Shown here in pieces: positions 22,396 to 30,975 of a DNA stretch of 34,323 nucleotides. The stretch covers positions 1-34,323 of the forward strand of contig NZ_QWKK01000017.1 in assembly GCF_009911695.1 (NCBI RefSeq). The letters run 5' to 3'. The notes below the pieces were generated by a model. That model saw only the letters and a program-made list of their open reading frames with translations, searched no databases and was not told where the DNA came from. The stretch is from Enterorhabdus sp. P55. GTDB lineage: Bacteria; Actinomycetota; Coriobacteriia; Coriobacteriales; Eggerthellaceae. The first letter of the stretch is position 1; each line of letters opens with the position of its first letter. Both the position numbers and the translations under genes were made by a program.

Positions 22396-23994
22396 ATGGA
22401 GAAGAACCCGGATGCTAACACGCCGAGCCAAGACGACGGCTGCCGCAGCGAGGTGGCCGATTACCTGAGAAGGGCGGTCGCGGCCTGCGCCGCGGGCGAT
22501 GCCGTCTTGGGAATGCACCTGTACCTGGCGGCTTTCGAGGAGGCGGCCACGGCGGTGGGGGCGCCCTGCGAGGACGCGCTCGCGGGCCTCAAGCAGGCGT
22601 GGGCCCTGGCCTGCCAGCACAAGGAGCGCTCGCTGGCCGAGTACATCTTCGAGAAGATGGAGCCCTACCTCACCGCCGACGAGACGGCTGCCTGCGCCGA
22701 CCAGCTGCAGGGGCTTGCCCTCGACCGGCTGGAGGAGTTCGGGCTCTCACGCGATGACCTGGAGGACATGACGCAGATGATCGCCCAGGACGTGATGGGC
22801 CTCGACGCGCGCATCGTGAAGGTGGAGCATATCGTGGACGCGCCGCTCAAGGGGGCTGGTCGCACGCTTGGGGCGGTGGCCCGCGCGCTGGCGGAGGACC
22901 GCCGCAAGGAGGCGGACGGCGACGCGTCGGCTCCCGCGGAGGCCGCAGGCGAGACGCCGCAGGCCGAGGACGCCGCGAGGCCCGCCGACCCGCAGACGGC
23001 CGAGGGGGCGCTCGCCCTGCTCGCCCGCGCGGCGGGGGAGGCGGGCGTGGCGGTGGAGCCGGCGGCCGAGTCGCTGACCTACGCGAACCTGGCAGGCTAC
23101 GGCTCGACCATCCGCCTCATGCGCGACTTCGGCGTGGGGCTCCAGGACGACGCCGACTTCCAGGAGCTGGTGGAGCTGCTCAACCGGCGCCACGGCCTCG
23201 ACGGCATGCCGGCGGCTGACGCGATGCTCTTCCGCTCGCCTGCCCGCGAGGACGCCAACCGCTTCATCGCGGCCACCTTGGGCGAGCTGGGGCTGCCGTG
23301 CATCCGCATGCACATGGAGGAGAACCTCCAGGGCATGCCCGTGCTTTGCGTGATGGCCCAGGCCGAGGACGCCCCGCGCCTGGCCACGCTGCGCAACGCC
23401 TTCGAGGGCGGCGGCGTGCTCGTGCTCGAGGACATCGACCTGTGGGGCGCGCCGCTCGGCGACTACGGCGAGGAGGCGGACAGCTTCCTCATGATGCAGC
23501 TCTCGCGCGGCGCCCGCGAGGCGCTCACGCTCATCCGCTCGGCGGTGGAGAACCCGGATGTGCGGGTGCTCGCGTCCGCGTCGTCGGCGGCCGACATCGA
23601 CGAGTACTTCCAAGAGCTTCTGGAGGGCGCCGTCATCATCGACATCGACTACCCCACGCCTGAGGAGCGCGTGGACATCTGGATGGACATCGCGCGCGAG
23701 CATCCCTCGCTGCGCGGCGTCAACCGCTCCGACCTCGTGCGCCTGTCGGCCAACATGCCGCGCTACGACATCTACATGGCCGCGCGCGAGGCGGTGGAGG
23801 AGGCCTACAAGACGGGCCTCATGATGCGCCGCTACCAGCCGGTCACCCGCGATAACCTCTTCGACAAGCTGGCGGCCTACCAGCCGCTGGACTCGCGCGA
23901 GTACCGCGAGCTGGAGGAGGCCGTGGTGAGCGACTTCCGCCGCGACATGGCGGAGCTGGAGGAGTTCGTGGAGAACCTCCAGGAGGAGCGCTAG
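22396..23994 (+). CDS. AAA-ATPase-like protein lacking a Walker A motif
   Basis: Protein of 532 residues. The N-terminal ~160 residues are helical (TPR-like appearance). A low-complexity Ala/Glu/Pro linker spans about 165-225. The C-terminal half looks like an AAA core: where the P-loop should be it reads MLFRSPAREDANRFI, with no GxxxxGK. Later it has a Walker B-like VLVLEDIDLW, a sensor-like RVLASASS, and a lid domain (YPTPEERVDIWMDIA...). It may therefore bind nucleotide poorly or act as a structural or inactive AAA. ATG 22396 has AGGAGGTG 7 nt upstream and a TACAAT box at 22321-22326 without a clear -35. It probably starts the operon with the glycosylase and mntP genes. Confidence 0.7.
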   Translation: MEKNPDANTPSQDDGCRSEVADYLRRAVAACAAGDAVLGMHLYLAAFEEAATAVGAPCEDALAGLKQAWALACQHKERSLAEYIFEKMEPYLTADETAACADQLQGLALDRLEEFGLSRDDLEDMTQMIAQDVMGLDARIVKVEHIVDAPLKGAGRTLGAVARALAEDRRKEADGDASAPAEAAGETPQAEDAARPADPQTAEGALALLARAAGEAGVAVEPAAESLTYANLAGYGSTIRLMRDFGVGLQDDADFQELVELLNRRHGLDGMPAADAMLFRSPAREDANRFIAATLGELGLPCIRMHMEENLQGMPVLCVMAQAEDAPRLATLRNAFEGGGVLVLEDIDLWGAPLGDYGEEADSFLMMQLSRGAREALTLIRSAVENPDVRVLASASSAADIDEYFQELLEGAVIIDIDYPTPEERVDIWMDIAREHPSLRGVNRSDLVRLSANMPRYDIYMAAREAVEEAYKTGLMMRRYQPVTRDNLFDKLAAYQPLDSREYRELEEAVVSDFRRDMAELEEFVENLQEER

Positions 23995-23998
23995 GGCC

Positions 23999-24925
23999 AT
24001 GGCGCGACGCAGAGGGGAGGGGAAGGCGGCCGTCCGCGGGGGCGGCCGCCGTGTGCCGGGCGCGGGCGAGCTGGCGTGGCCCGAGGGCGCGCCGTCGCCT
24101 GCGGAGTTCGCATCCCGGGTGTGGGAGGAGGGCCGCGCGCGCTACCGCGACCTGCCATGGCGCGGCATCGACGACCCCTACGCCGTGCTCGTGTCCGAGA
24201 TCATGCTCCAGCAGACCCAGGTGGCCCGCGTGGAGCGCTTCTGGACGCGCTTCCTCGCCGCGTTCCCCACGGTGGACGCGCTTGCGGCCGGCGCCACGGC
24301 TGATGTGCTGGAGCTGTGGCAGGGGCTCGGCTACAACCGGCGGGCGCTCGCGCTCAAGCGCGCGGCCGATGCGTGCGCGGCCACCCGCGCCGGGCGCCTG
24401 CCCGAGACGGCCGAGGAGCTCCAGGAGCTGCCGGGCATCGGCCCGGCCACGGCCGCCGGCGTGGTGGCCTTCGCCTACCAGCGGCCCGCCACCTACCTGG
24501 AGACCAACGTGCGCTCCGTGTTCCTTCACGAGCTGTTCCCGGGGCGCGAGGGCGTGACCGATCGGGAGCTGCGCCCCCTCGTCGAGGCCACGTGCGACGC
24601 GGCCGACCCGCGCGGCTGGTACTACGCGCTGCTCGACTACGGCGCCTACCTCAAGGGGGCGCACGCCAACCCCTCGCGCCGCAGCGCGCACCATGCGCGG
24701 CAGTCGGCCTTCGAGGGGTCGCGCCGCCAGAAGCGCGCCTGGGTGGTGCGCCGCGTGCTGGCCGCCGAGGAGGGGGTGGCCGCGACCACGGTGCTCGCCG
24801 AGCTCGACGCCGCCGAGCGGGCGGCGGGGCGTGGGGCGGTGGACCCGGCGCTGTTCGACTCCATCGTGGCCGACTTGGCTGCCGAGGGGTTCTTCGCCAG
24901 CGAGGACGGGAGGCTGAGGGCCTGA
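23999..24925 (+). CDS. HhH-GPD base-excision DNA glycosylase, MutY/Nth-like without Fe-S cluster
   Basis: Protein of 308 residues. Family features are PWRGIDDPY, the MutY-type helix EIMLQQTQVARV with the catalytic Glu position, LWQGLGYNRRA, and the helix-hairpin-helix LPGIGPATAAGVVAF. Two differences from standard MutY stand out. The Asp-containing ILDGNV-type motif reads YLETNVRSVF, with Glu in place of Asp. The four cysteines of the [4Fe-4S] loop are absent: after LLDYGAYLKGAHANPSRR the expected cluster region has no Cys. The C-terminal NUDIX-like 8-oxoG reader is also missing, replaced by a short helical domain. It is often annotated as A/G-specific adenine glycosylase; lesion specificity is doubtful. 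Its stop overlaps the mntP start (TGATG). Confidence 0.82.
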   Translation: MARRRGEGKAAVRGGGRRVPGAGELAWPEGAPSPAEFASRVWEEGRARYRDLPWRGIDDPYAVLVSEIMLQQTQVARVERFWTRFLAAFPTVDALAAGATADVLELWQGLGYNRRALALKRAADACAATRAGRLPETAEELQELPGIGPATAAGVVAFAYQRPATYLETNVRSVFLHELFPGREGVTDRELRPLVEATCDAADPRGWYYALLDYGAYLKGAHANPSRRSAHHARQSAFEGSRRQKRAWVVRRVLAAEEGVAATTVLAELDAAERAAGRGAVDPALFDSIVADLAAEGFFASEDGRLRA

Positions 24926-25506
24926 TGGGCTTCGTCGAGCTGCTCATCGTGGCGGTGGGGCTGTCGGCGGACGCCTTCGCCGTGTCAGTGTGCAAGGGGC
25001 TGTGCATGCGCCGGGTCAACTGGCGCCACGCCCTGGTCATCGCGCTGCTCTTCGGCGCGTTCCAGGCGGGCATGCCGCTTGTCGGCTGGCTGTTGGGAAC
25101 GCAGTTCGCGGCCCTCATCACGCCCATCGACCACTGGGTGGCCTTCGGGCTGCTCGGCCTCATCGGCGCGAAGATGATCTGGGACGCGGTTCATGACGAC
25201 GAGGACCCGGCGGCGAGCTGCCCGGCCGAGGGCGCGCCGCTCGATGTGCGCGAGCTCGTGCTGCTCGCCGTGGCCACGAGCATCGACGCGCTGACCGTGG
25301 GCATCACGCTGGCCTTCCTGGGGGTGAGCATTTGGTGGGCCATGGCGATCATCGGCGTTACCACCTTCGCGCTGTCCTTCGTCGGCGTGGCCCTGGGCAA
25401 CCAGTTCGGCGCCCGCTTCGAGAAGCCCGCCGCCCTGGCCGGCGGCGTGGTTCTCATCCTCATAGGCGCCAAGATCCTCGTCGAGCACCTCGGGCTTCTC
25501 GGGTAG
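24925..25506 (+). CDS. mntP: Manganese efflux pump MntP
   Basis: Protein of 193 residues with six predicted helices and both halves of the family signature: VGLSADAFAVSVCKGL near the N-terminus and VATSIDALTVGITLAF in the second repeat, each with the conserved Asp in a helix. It exports Mn2+ from the cytoplasm. ATG 24925 overlaps the glycosylase stop by 1 bp, so it is translated from the same mRNA; no independent ribosome-binding site better than GAGGG is seen. In many bacteria mntP is preceded by a manganese riboswitch; none is expected here because of the overlap. Confidence 0.93.
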   Translation: MGFVELLIVAVGLSADAFAVSVCKGLCMRRVNWRHALVIALLFGAFQAGMPLVGWLLGTQFAALITPIDHWVAFGLLGLIGAKMIWDAVHDDEDPAASCPAEGAPLDVRELVLLAVATSIDALTVGITLAFLGVSIWWAMAIIGVTTFALSFVGVALGNQFGARFEKPAALAGGVVLILIGAKILVEHLGLLG

Positions 25507-25556
25507 GGGAGGCTGGCCCGGCCGTTTTCGCGTGGGCGCCGGTCGGCCCTGCCCCC

Positions 25557-26408
25557 CTAGAACACCGGGTAGCTGCCGAGCACCTTCACCTCGCGCAGCT
25601 TCATGCGCAGACAGTTGAGGGCGGTCTGGGCCTCCAGGCTGTCGGCGGCGCCGGCGAACTCGATGAAGAACATGTAGTCGCCGAGCTGCTGCTTGGTGGG
25701 GCGCGACTGCACCATGGTGAGGTTGATGCCCGCGAAGGCGAACTCCGAGAGGATCATGTGCAGGGTGCCGGCGCGATCCTCGCGCATGAACAGGGCGAGC
25801 GAGGTCTTCATGCGCTCGCCGGTAAGCGCCGGGGCGGCGCCGGGGCGCCCGATGAGGGCGAACACCGTCTGGTTGCCGAAGTGGTCCTCGATGTCGCGCA
25901 CGGCCACCTGCGCGCCGTGCACCTCGGCCGCAAACGCGTTGGCGATGCCGGCCACCGTGGGGTCGGCTGCGGCCATGCGCGCGCTCTCGGCGGTGGAGGT
26001 GGCCGTGAGGGTGGCGCGCCCGGGCATGCGCTCGTTCAGGAAGCGGCGGCACTGGGCGAGTCCCTGGGGATGCGAGGCCACGGTTCGCACGTCTTCGAGC
26101 GAGGCGTCGGGGTGCAGCACGAGGCAGTGGTGGATGTCGACCACCTTCTCGCCTAAGATGACGGCGCCCGAGCGGAAGGCGAAGTTGTCGAGGGTGGCCG
26201 TGACCGGCCCCTCGAGCGAGTTCTCCTTGCCCACCACGCCAAACGCGCAGCGTCCGCGGTCGACGCAGTCGAACACCTCGTCGAAGGAGACGCACTCCAC
26301 GAGCTCGGGGTCGTCGAGGCCCAGCTTCTCGGCGAAGTGGAGCACGGCCTCGTGGGTGTAGGTTCCGACGGGGCCGAGGAAGGCGATGGAGCGGTCGGCG
26401 TTGGCCAT
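25557..26408 (-). CDS. pheA: Prephenate dehydratase
   Basis: Protein of 283 residues. The catalytic domain starts IAFLGPVGTYTHEAV, continues with FGVVGKENSLEGPV and has the ATSTAESARM stretch that corresponds to the conserved Thr-containing motif. A C-terminal ACT domain begins around residue 195 (KTSLALFMREDRAGTLHMIL) and normally binds phenylalanine for feedback inhibition. It converts prephenate to phenylpyruvate. ATG 26408 has GAAGGAG 8 nt upstream, with TATATA just before that. It converges on mntP and diverges from the hydrogenase operon. There is no chorismate mutase domain. Confidence 0.93.
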   Translation of the reverse strand: MANADRSIAFLGPVGTYTHEAVLHFAEKLGLDDPELVECVSFDEVFDCVDRGRCAFGVVGKENSLEGPVTATLDNFAFRSGAVILGEKVVDIHHCLVLHPDASLEDVRTVASHPQGLAQCRRFLNERMPGRATLTATSTAESARMAAADPTVAGIANAFAAEVHGAQVAVRDIEDHFGNQTVFALIGRPGAAPALTGERMKTSLALFMREDRAGTLHMILSEFAFAGINLTMVQSRPTKQQLGDYMFFIEFAGAADSLEAQTALNCLRMKLREVKVLGSYPVF

Positions 26409-26565
26409 GGGAGGGACTCCTTCATATATAGGTGTCGTTCGACGGCGCGGGCTCGGCTCGCGACCTTGGCGCCGGGCGGCGGCGCAGGCCTATGATAGCG
26501 GAGGCGCGGCGTCTGCGGGCTCGGCGCCCGGGAAGCACGCGGAGAGCGGCGGGCGCCTCGCCATC

Positions 26566-26593
26566 ATGTTACGCCCGAGGTGAGTCGTAACAT
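26566..26593 (+). promoter_or_regulatory. Inverted repeat ATGTTACG-N12-CGTAACAT upstream of the hydrogenase operon
   Basis: Perfect 8-bp arms with a 12-bp spacer lie in the 305-bp divergent region between pheA and the hydrogenase small-subunit gene, 120 bp before the ATG. The region also has a TTGACG at 26605-26610 without a matching -10 and is AT-rich from about 26625. The repeat is a likely operator for an unidentified dimeric regulator. Confidence 0.5.
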
Positions 26594-26713
26594 TTTGCCC
26601 CCATTGACGGAACGACCAACACATTTCCGCAATTTTACAGTCACAAAATCATCACGTTCGGGCAGAATGAGCCACGCATGTCAGAAGACGAGGACACCTG
26701 AGGAGGTGTACAC

Positions 26714-28006
26714 ATGGAAAATCAGGCCACGATTACAGAATTCGACAGCATTCTGGCTTCCCGCGGGGTGACCCGCCGCGACTTCATGAAGCTCGCCGGC
26801 GCCGTCGCCGTCGCAGCCGGGCTCACCGAGCTCGCCGCGCCCCGCGTCGCCCAGGCGCTCGAGGAGTCTGTCATCGGCGCAACGAAGGGTGATCTCTATC
26901 CGGTCATCTGGATCGAGGGCGCTTCCTGCACCGGTTGCACGGAGTCGTTCGCCCAGGTCGAGACCCCTGACGTTGCCACGGTCGTGCTGGATCTGATCTC
27001 CCTGAACTACTCGGAGACGCTGTCCGCCGCGGCTGGCCATTCGGTGGAGGAGGCCAAGGCCCAGACCATCGAGGCAGGGAACTACATTCTTGTGTATGAG
27101 GGTGCGGTTCTGGAGGCTTGGGGCGGCAACGCCCTGCGCGTCGCCGGCGAGGTGGGCACCACGGCCCTGGTCGATGCCGCTAAGAGCGCCAACGCGGTGG
27201 TCGCGCTGGGCTCCTGCGCGGTCAACGGCGGCTGGTGCGCGGCCCATCCCAACCCCTCCAACGCCATGGGCGTCCAGGAGTACCTGAAGAAGGCGGGCGT
27301 CGAGGCGACCGTCGTCAACGTCCCCGGCTGCCCAGCCAACCCCGAGTGGCTCATGTCGGTGCTCGTGGACGTCGTGGTCATGAAGGATCCCAGCCTGCTG
27401 CTGGCGCGCCTCAACGACATGGCCATGCCCAACGACATCTTCGGCCAGACCATCCATGACAACTGCGAGCGTCGCGGCCACTTCGAGAACGGCGAGTTCG
27501 TCTACGAGTTCGGCTCCGAGGAAGAGGCCAAGGGCTACTGCCTCTACCCGCTCGGCTGCCGTGGCCCGCAGACGAAGTCCAACTGCGGCGTCACCCTGTG
27601 GAACAACCGCCGCAGCTGGTGCGTTCAGTCCGGCGCTCCCTGCATCGGCTGCTGCGAGGCCAACCCGAACAACCCCGGCCAGAACTGGGTCGAGGTGAAC
27701 ACCCCGTTCTACAAGCGCCATCGCGACCTGCGCATCGGCGACTGGACCTTCCAGCCCGGCACCGTCGCGCTCGCCCTCACGGGCCTGGTGGCGGCCGCCC
27801 TCGTGGTTCACGGCTTCGGCATGAAGGTGTCCGGCCGCATGGACGGCGGCGCCGACTTCGAGAAGATCCGCAAGTGGGACGAGAAGCATCCCGAGAACTC
27901 CATCGGCACCTACGACCTGACCCGCGAGGAGAAGGCCAAGCTCGCCGAGAAGAACTGCGGCCACGCGGTTCCGGAGGACGATAGCGAGAAGGGAGGCCAG
28001 GCCTAA
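26714..28006 (+). CDS. hyaA: [NiFe] hydrogenase small subunit, membrane-bound uptake type
   Basis: Protein of 430 residues. The N-terminal Tat signal has Arg21-Arg22 in TRRDFMKLAG. Proximal-cluster ligands are in EGASCTGCTESF (Cys72, Cys75), LGSCAVNGG and PGCPANPEW. Medial and distal cluster ligands lie in GYCLYPLGCRGP, SNCGV and SWCVQSGAPCIGCCE. A C-terminal anchor helix (TVALALTGLVAAALVVHGF) precedes a charged tail. The Gly between the first two cysteines is the standard form, so the supernumerary-Cys proximal cluster of O2-tolerant enzymes is absent. GAGGAGGTG precedes ATG 26714. The operon order small, large, cytochrome b is classical for group 1 enzymes that oxidise H2 and reduce quinone. 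Confidence 0.95.
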   Translation: MENQATITEFDSILASRGVTRRDFMKLAGAVAVAAGLTELAAPRVAQALEESVIGATKGDLYPVIWIEGASCTGCTESFAQVETPDVATVVLDLISLNYSETLSAAAGHSVEEAKAQTIEAGNYILVYEGAVLEAWGGNALRVAGEVGTTALVDAAKSANAVVALGSCAVNGGWCAAHPNPSNAMGVQEYLKKAGVEATVVNVPGCPANPEWLMSVLVDVVVMKDPSLLLARLNDMAMPNDIFGQTIHDNCERRGHFENGEFVYEFGSEEEAKGYCLYPLGCRGPQTKSNCGVTLWNNRRSWCVQSGAPCIGCCEANPNNPGQNWVEVNTPFYKRHRDLRIGDWTFQPGTVALALTGLVAAALVVHGFGMKVSGRMDGGADFEKIRKWDEKHPENSIGTYDLTREEKAKLAEKNCGHAVPEDDSEKGGQA

Positions 28007-29679
28007 TGACCCGCTCTGTCATTGACCCGATTACCCGTATCGAGGGCCACCTGCGCGTCGAGATGGAAGTCGAGAACGGCAAGGTGTCCGACGCCTGGGT
28101 TTCCGGCGGCTGCTTCCGCGGCATGGAGCTGGTCGTCCAGGGCCGCACGCCCGAGGACGCCGCTCAGATCGTCGAGCGCATCTGCGGCGTGTGCCCCGTG
28201 TCCCACGCCCACGCCTCGTCCATCGCCGGCGAGAAGGCCTACGGCATCACCATCTCCAACAACGCGCGCATCATCCGCAACCTGCTGGAGGGCGCGCAGT
28301 TCCTGCACTCCAACATCCTGTGGATGTACAACCTGGCGGCGCTGGACTACGTGAACCCGCTGAACGCGCTCACCGCCAACGTGGCCGACGCCATCGACCT
28401 GGCGCAGGCCGCGGGCACGTCCATGCACTCCGACCTGGGCGCCCTGCACCAGAAGCTGGCGGCCTTCGCCAAGAACGGCCAGCTGTCCATCTTCTCCGGC
28501 AACTGGTTCGAGGCCGACGAGGGCGCCGCGTACAAGATGACCCCCGAGGCTGACCTCATCTGCACGGCCCACTACCTGGAGGCCCTCAAGATGCAGGCCC
28601 GCGCCTCCGAGGTGTCCGCGCTGCTCGGCGGCAAGATGCCGCACGTCATGACGAGCGTGCCGGGCGGCACCATGTGGGTGCCCACCGAGCAGAAGCTCGA
28701 CGACCTCAAGGCCATGGTCGACGAGATCTACAACTGGGTCGCCGAGACCATGCTGCCCGACACCATGGTGCTCGCCACCTACTACCCGAACGTGCTCGAG
28801 TTCGGCAAGGGCTGCGGCCGCTACATCGCCTGGGGCGTCTTCGAGGGTCCGGGCTGGCCGTACGGCGACAACTACATCGACCAGATGAAGAACCGCTACC
28901 TGCCCATGGCCGTCCTGGACGAGCAGTTCAAGGTGTCCGACGTGCAGGAGAGCCTCATCGACGAGTACATGGGCCGCTCCTGGTACAAGGGCTCCGAGAC
29001 CTACGAGTCCCCCTACTTCGTCACTGAGCCGGACTTCACCGAGTATGACGTGAACGACCGCTACACCTGGGTGAAGTGCCCCACCTACGACGGCAAGCCG
29101 ATGGAGGCCGGCTCCATGGCCCGCATCTTCGCCGCCTACCAGCGCAAGGTTCCCTTCATCGTGGAGAACGTGGACAAGCTGCTCGTGGCCCTGGGCGCCA
29201 AGCCCGGCGACCTGACTGCCTTCCAGTCCACCCTCGGCCGTACGGCCATCCGCCAGGTGGAGACGCTCTACGTGGCCGGCCTCATGAAGGACTGGGTCGC
29301 CGAGCTCATGGAGGCCCTCGCCTCCGGCGACTCCGAGTACTTCCGCGCGCCCAAGACCATCACCGGCGAGGGCACCGGCTTCTGGGAGGCCCCGCGTGGC
29401 GCCCTCTACCACTCCGAGAAGGTCAAGGACGGCAAGATCGAGGGCTACCAGATCATTATCCCGTCCACGTGGAACCTGGCTCCCATCAACGGCGCCGGCG
29501 ACCACGGCCCGCTCGAGCAGGCGCTCATCGGCGTGCCGGTGGAGGACATCGAGATGCCCATCAACGCCCTGCGTACGGTTCACTCCTTCGATCCCTGCAC
29601 CGCCTGCGCGGTCCACGTGAGCGAGCCGGCCACCGGCAAGCACTTCGAGACCGTCACGAGCCCCTGGGGGGTGAAGTAG
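28006..29679 (+). CDS. hyaB: [NiFe] hydrogenase large (catalytic) subunit
   Basis: Protein of 557 residues. The nickel ligands are in ERICGVCPVSHAHA (Cys60, Cys63) and DPCTACAVH (Cys531, Cys534). A 20-residue C-terminal peptide after His537 would be removed by the maturation protease after nickel insertion. It opens with DPITRIEGHLRVE, typical of group 1. It has no signal peptide and should be exported bound to the Tat-tagged small subunit. ATG 28006 overlaps the small-subunit stop by 1 bp (TAATG) with GGGAGG upstream. It catalyses H2 oxidation at the Ni-Fe(CN)2CO centre. Confidence 0.96.
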   Translation: MTRSVIDPITRIEGHLRVEMEVENGKVSDAWVSGGCFRGMELVVQGRTPEDAAQIVERICGVCPVSHAHASSIAGEKAYGITISNNARIIRNLLEGAQFLHSNILWMYNLAALDYVNPLNALTANVADAIDLAQAAGTSMHSDLGALHQKLAAFAKNGQLSIFSGNWFEADEGAAYKMTPEADLICTAHYLEALKMQARASEVSALLGGKMPHVMTSVPGGTMWVPTEQKLDDLKAMVDEIYNWVAETMLPDTMVLATYYPNVLEFGKGCGRYIAWGVFEGPGWPYGDNYIDQMKNRYLPMAVLDEQFKVSDVQESLIDEYMGRSWYKGSETYESPYFVTEPDFTEYDVNDRYTWVKCPTYDGKPMEAGSMARIFAAYQRKVPFIVENVDKLLVALGAKPGDLTAFQSTLGRTAIRQVETLYVAGLMKDWVAELMEALASGDSEYFRAPKTITGEGTGFWEAPRGALYHSEKVKDGKIEGYQIIIPSTWNLAPINGAGDHGPLEQALIGVPVEDIEMPINALRTVHSFDPCTACAVHVSEPATGKHFETVTSPWGVK

Positions 29680-29680
29680 G

Positions 29681-30367
29681 ATGGCACATCTCGCACACTA
29701 TCGTGAGGCCCACCCGATGATCTTCGTGGTGACCCACTGGATCAACCTGATCGCCATGATCCTGCTGATCGTCACGGGCTTCTGCATTCACTTCCCGTTC
29801 TGGCCGATGTTCATGGGCATTGCCCGCGGCGTGCACGTGTTCTTCGGCTTCGTCCTGTTCCTGAACTGCGTCTTCCGCGTGATCGCGGCCTTCTTCGTGA
29901 AGACCTCGCCCACCGGCGGCACGCGCGAGCAGGTGCCGGACTACAAGACCTGGCTGCCCCAGAAGGACAACCGTCACCAGGCCCTTGAGTGGATCAAGTA
30001 CTACCTGTTCCTGCGCAAGACCCACCCGCTCGGAGCGAAGCTGGGCGTGCCGCAGAAGATCAGCTACCTTCTGATCCCCTTCCTGATCGTGGCGATGTTC
30101 TGGACCGGCCTGTGCCTGTGGGCCCCCACCATGGCCGCTGCTCCCATGGCGGCCACCACGAACCTCGTGGGCGGGCTCATGTCCATGCGCATCATCCACT
30201 ACTTCGGGATGTACGTGTTCATCATCTTCATGTTCATCCACATCTACCTGGCCAACGTGGAGGGCTTCGCGCCCACCAAGCTCATGTTCATCCACAAGGA
30301 GCATGGCGGCTTGATCTACGCGCCTGAGGTGCACGACATCGTCGGCGAGGACCTGGAGACCCACTAG
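29681..30367 (+). CDS. hyaC: Hydrogenase cytochrome b subunit (HyaC/HydC-like)
   Basis: Protein of 228 residues with four main hydrophobic helices and histidines at helix ends (PMIFVVTHWINLIAM, GVHVFFGF, IIHYFGMYVFIIFMFIHIYL), as in di-heme cytochromes that pass electrons from the hydrogenase small subunit to menaquinone. It starts 1 bp after the large-subunit stop, with GGGGGGTGAAGTAGG upstream. It completes the structural operon and is followed by a strong terminator. Confidence 0.93.
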   Translation: MAHLAHYREAHPMIFVVTHWINLIAMILLIVTGFCIHFPFWPMFMGIARGVHVFFGFVLFLNCVFRVIAAFFVKTSPTGGTREQVPDYKTWLPQKDNRHQALEWIKYYLFLRKTHPLGAKLGVPQKISYLLIPFLIVAMFWTGLCLWAPTMAAAPMAATTNLVGGLMSMRIIHYFGMYVFIIFMFIHIYLANVEGFAPTKLMFIHKEHGGLIYAPEVHDIVGEDLETH

Positions 30368-30430
30368 GCTTCGTGGCGGCGCGGCCGCTGCGGCCGAGTC
30401 CGCTCGACGTGTTTTGAGGATGTTCTGAGA

Positions 30431-30463
30431 GAACGGCGCCCTTCGGGGCGCCGTTCTTGTCTT
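30431..30463 (+). terminator. Intrinsic terminator after the hydrogenase structural genes
   Basis: A perfect 11-bp stem GAACGGCGCCC / GGGCGCCGTTC with a TTCG tetraloop is followed by TTGTCTT. It lies 63 bp past the cytochrome b stop. Confidence 0.88.
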
Positions 30464-30505
30464 ATGCTGGCGAAAACGAGCGAATCGAGGAAGGAGGGCG
30501 ACGCC

Positions 30506-30955
30506 ATGGCACGCGACGCCTCGTCAGCCGCGGAGCTGACCGACGAGCAGATCGCCCAGGAGCAGGAGTTCCTGCGCGGGCTGCCCCGGGTGAACCTGGG
30601 GGCCCTGCTGCTGCCTCCCGTGTGGGGCGCTGGCCACGGCATGATGCCGACCATCCTGTTCTATCCGGTGTGGCTGTTCGCCGACAACTGCTTCTATGCC
30701 GCGTGGTCTGCGCCCTCGGCGCTGTCGGTGACGGTGGCCCTCATCGTGCTGGTCACGCTGACGGCGGTGACCGTGGGCTTTTCCATCGTGGCCCAGCCGC
30801 TCGCGGCGCACCGCGCCGAGGGGATGGGCGTGAGCCGCGCCGACTACCTGCGCCGCGAGCGGCGCTGGGCGGTGGGGTGCGCCTTGGGCGGCGTGCTTAT
30901 GCTGGCATTGGCCACCTGGTACAACCTGGCCATTCGCCCGACGGCGGGGATGTGA
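30506..30955 (+). CDS. Small two- to three-helix membrane protein of unknown function
   Basis: Protein of 149 residues. A hydrophilic N-terminus (about 1-30, ELTDEQIAQEQEFLRGLP) is followed by VNLGALLLPPVWGAGHG, resembling short DUF2628-like membrane proteins, and then hydrophobic helices at about 45-60, 70-92 and 125-142. ATG 30506 has AAGGAGG with 8 nt spacing; the 14-residue longer frame starts inside the region next to the terminator. It sits between the hydrogenase terminator and the maturation protease gene, 20 bp ahead of the latter, so the two are probably co-transcribed. A role in hydrogenase assembly is possible but only by position. Confidence 0.7.
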   Translation: MARDASSAAELTDEQIAQEQEFLRGLPRVNLGALLLPPVWGAGHGMMPTILFYPVWLFADNCFYAAWSAPSALSVTVALIVLVTLTAVTVGFSIVAQPLAAHRAEGMGVSRADYLRRERRWAVGCALGGVLMLALATWYNLAIRPTAGM

Positions 30956-30975
30956 GCGCCGTGGAGGAGGAGCGC

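Noticed and set aside
28003-29643. 546-residue minus-strand frame across the hydrogenase large subunit
   Set aside because: Antisense shadow; no recognisable domain and the sense strand is certain.
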